This document shows positions 62,827-64,000 of a stretch of DNA of 64,000 bases, one piece after another. The stretch covers positions 1 to 64,000 of the forward strand of contig NZ_RAQH01000011.1 of NCBI RefSeq assembly GCF_003610695.1, read 5' to 3'. The translations under genes and the position numbers were made by a program. Position 1 is the stretch's first letter, and every line of letters starts with the position of its first letter. The notes beneath the pieces were generated by a model. It had not been told where the DNA came from. It saw only the letters and a list, made by a program, of their open reading frames with translations, and did no database searches. Origin of the DNA: Epilithonimonas arachidiradicis. GTDB taxonomy: Bacteria; Bacteroidota; Bacteroidia; Flavobacteriales; Weeksellaceae.

Positions 62827-64000
62827 TTAATTTAATGGTAAAGTGAAATAAAATGTAGAACCTTCTCCCAACTCACTGGAAACACCAATTGTTCCGTGGT
62901 GCTGTTTAATGATTTCGGAACAGATGTACAAACCGATTCCCATTCCCTGGAACTGTAGAGACGACTCTTCTACACGATAAAATTTCTGAAAAACATACTC
63001 TTGTTTGAAATCCGGAATCCCAATTCCAAAGTCTGTAACACTGATTCTGACTTCTTTTTCATCTGTAAAAGTGGTAACGATGATTTGGTGATTCTCGGGA
63101 GAATATTTGATAGCATTGCTAAGGAAATTGATTAAGACCTGCTCGATTCTAATCTTATCAAAAGGTATCAGAAAATCCGGTTTCACGCCGTGACGTTCTA
63201 TTTTCACATCCGCTCCATTGGTATGCAAGATGGTTTCGATAGCGTTTTGAAGGACATTTTCCAGGTTCTCAGGTTTTTTATTGATTTTCAGTTTTCCGTT
63301 TTCAATTTTAGAGACATCCAGCAGATCTGTGATGAGACTGTTCAGTTTTTCGATTTGGTCTAATGTTTTTTCGACATAGATCAATTCCGAATTTTCCTGA
63401 TTAAGTTTCAGTTTGCGTTCCAGCAATTGGGTGTAGGCTTTGATACTTGTGAGAGGTGTTTTCAGCTCATGACTCGCAATGCTCAGAAATTCATCTTTTT
63501 CTTTCTCGATTCTTTTCTGATCATCGATATCCGTGAAAGTTCCCACCCAGGTTTTGATCAATTCACCTTCAAAAACTGGCGACATTCTCAGCAGATGGTA
63601 TCTGTAATGATTGGTTTTGATATTCTTGATACGGACTTCCAATTCCAGCGCTTTCCCTCTCTTTCTACACTCTTCGAATTCTTGTTTGATGTTATGATCA
63701 TCCGGATGCGTTTCAGGAAAAACCTGCTCAGAGTCCGAATATTGGTACCATTTACAATTTACAAAATCCACTTCCCCATCTTGATTGAGTGTAAAAGCAA
63801 TTTGTGGCAAAGCTTGCAACATCAAATGAAAATGATCGATCTGGGATTTCATGGTCGCCTGAGATTCACGTCTGCCTTTAACTTCCAGCTCCAGATTTTG
63901 CTGTGTTCTTTTCATCGCAAGACTGTTCTCCTGCAGATTATAAAAAGTTTTGACTTTAAGAAGAAGGATTTCCGGATCTATAGGTTTTGTAACATAATCG
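62827..64000 (-). CDS. REC-PAS-histidine kinase, 5' end beyond the window
   Basis: The frame is open to the window edge. The ATG at 63915 is internal: the 28 codons before it read DYVTKPIDPEILLLKVKTFYNL, the end of a receiver domain (with the conserved Lys). After a helical linker come a PAS domain (about 30-140 from the internal Met; IAFTLNQDGEVDFVNCKW ... WVGTFTDIDDQKRIE), HisKA (FLSIASHELKTPLTSIKAY) and HATPase_c (VTDFGIGIPDFKQ, GMGIGLYICSEII). Cytoplasmic. It starts or continues the signalling cluster and precedes the hybrid kinase by 7 bases. The start lies outside the sequence shown. Confidence 0.9.
   Translation of the reverse strand, partial: DYVTKPIDPEILLLKVKTFYNLQENSLAMKRTQQNLELEVKGRRESQATMKSQIDHFHLMLQALPQIAFTLNQDGEVDFVNCKWYQYSDSEQVFPETHPDDHNIKQEFEECRKRGKALELEVRIKNIKTNHYRYHLLRMSPVFEGELIKTWVGTFTDIDDQKRIEKEKDEFLSIASHELKTPLTSIKAYTQLLERKLKLNQENSELIYVEKTLDQIEKLNSLITDLLDVSKIENGKLKINKKPENLENVLQNAIETILHTNGADVKIERHGVKPDFLIPFDKIRIEQVLINFLSNAIKYSPENHQIIVTTFTDEKEVRISVTDFGIGIPDFKQEYVFQKFYRVEESSLQFQGMGIGLYICSEIIKQHHGTIGVSSELGEGSTFYFTLPLN

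Noticed and set aside
63913-63915. ATG as start of the last kinase
   Set aside because: Codons before it encode the end of a receiver domain, so it is internal.

Overview
The window is chromosomal DNA from a member of the Bacteroidota, most likely a Chryseobacterium-like flavobacterium. It is AT-rich. It carries type IX secretion (T9SS) C-terminal tails, a SusC/SusD pair run by an ECF sigma factor and FecR anti-sigma, TPR-AraC and TPR-histidine-kinase regulators, and TAnnTTTG promoter boxes. Shine-Dalgarno signals are weak and there are several TTG or GTG starts. I saw no rRNA, tRNA, CRISPR array, transposase or prophage gene.

Layout. 1-384: decayed remnant of a small membrane protein. 385-7600: proline dehydrogenase, two TPR regulators (the second lacks its DNA-binding domain) and a large T9SS-exported adhesin-like protein. 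7621-10973: leftward purM-purN-purH purine operon. 11269-14614: FMN reductase, DUF4142 lipoprotein, DJ-1/PfpI protein, small hypotheticals and a candidate small RNA. 14722-17955: two-component pair and a lipoprotein. 18000-34130: accessory region containing an AAA+ ATPase with a degenerate VWA-like partner, a LytTR response regulator, a three-gene McrBC locus, a type I restriction-modification operon with GIY-YIG and ImmA/IrrE genes built in, and a stand-alone GIY-YIG gene bracketed by large palindromic repeats. 34130-42000: copper/redox cluster (outer-membrane barrel, MbnH-like di-haem enzyme, MbnP-like lipoprotein, exported superoxide dismutase, SCO, YHS protein, two CNGKC-motif paralogues). 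42176-44482: exported T9SS nuclease and a stand-alone MnmA C-terminal domain. 44708-52162: ECF sigma, histidine acid phosphatase, FecR, SusC, SusD, which reads as one organic-phosphate uptake locus. 52336-57000: OmpR-type two-component pair divergent from a TonB-dependent receptor that is frameshifted at a tetranucleotide repeat. 57060-64000: phosphorelay cluster (REC, CheB, CheR, REC, triple-REC hybrid kinase, REC-PAS-kinase running off the window).

How the parts work together. The type I system, McrBC and the AAA/VWA-like pair form a defence-like island next to a LytTR regulator. The MbnP/MbnH, SCO and YHS genes point to copper handling in the envelope. The sigma/FecR/SusCD genes with a phosphatase point to cleavage and import of a phosphorylated substrate. 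The right end is a multi-step signalling relay that reuses chemotaxis enzymes with no chemoreceptor in view.

Most noteworthy: (1) tRNA-cloverleaf-like palindromic repeats flanking a small GIY-YIG nuclease gene, (2) a TonB receptor whose reading frame is restored exactly by removing one AATC unit, (3) an unrecognised protein translationally coupled to McrBC, (4) the AAA+/degenerate-VWA pair, (5) a phosphatase inside a sigma/FecR operon, and (6) a candidate structured RNA near 12.7 kb.
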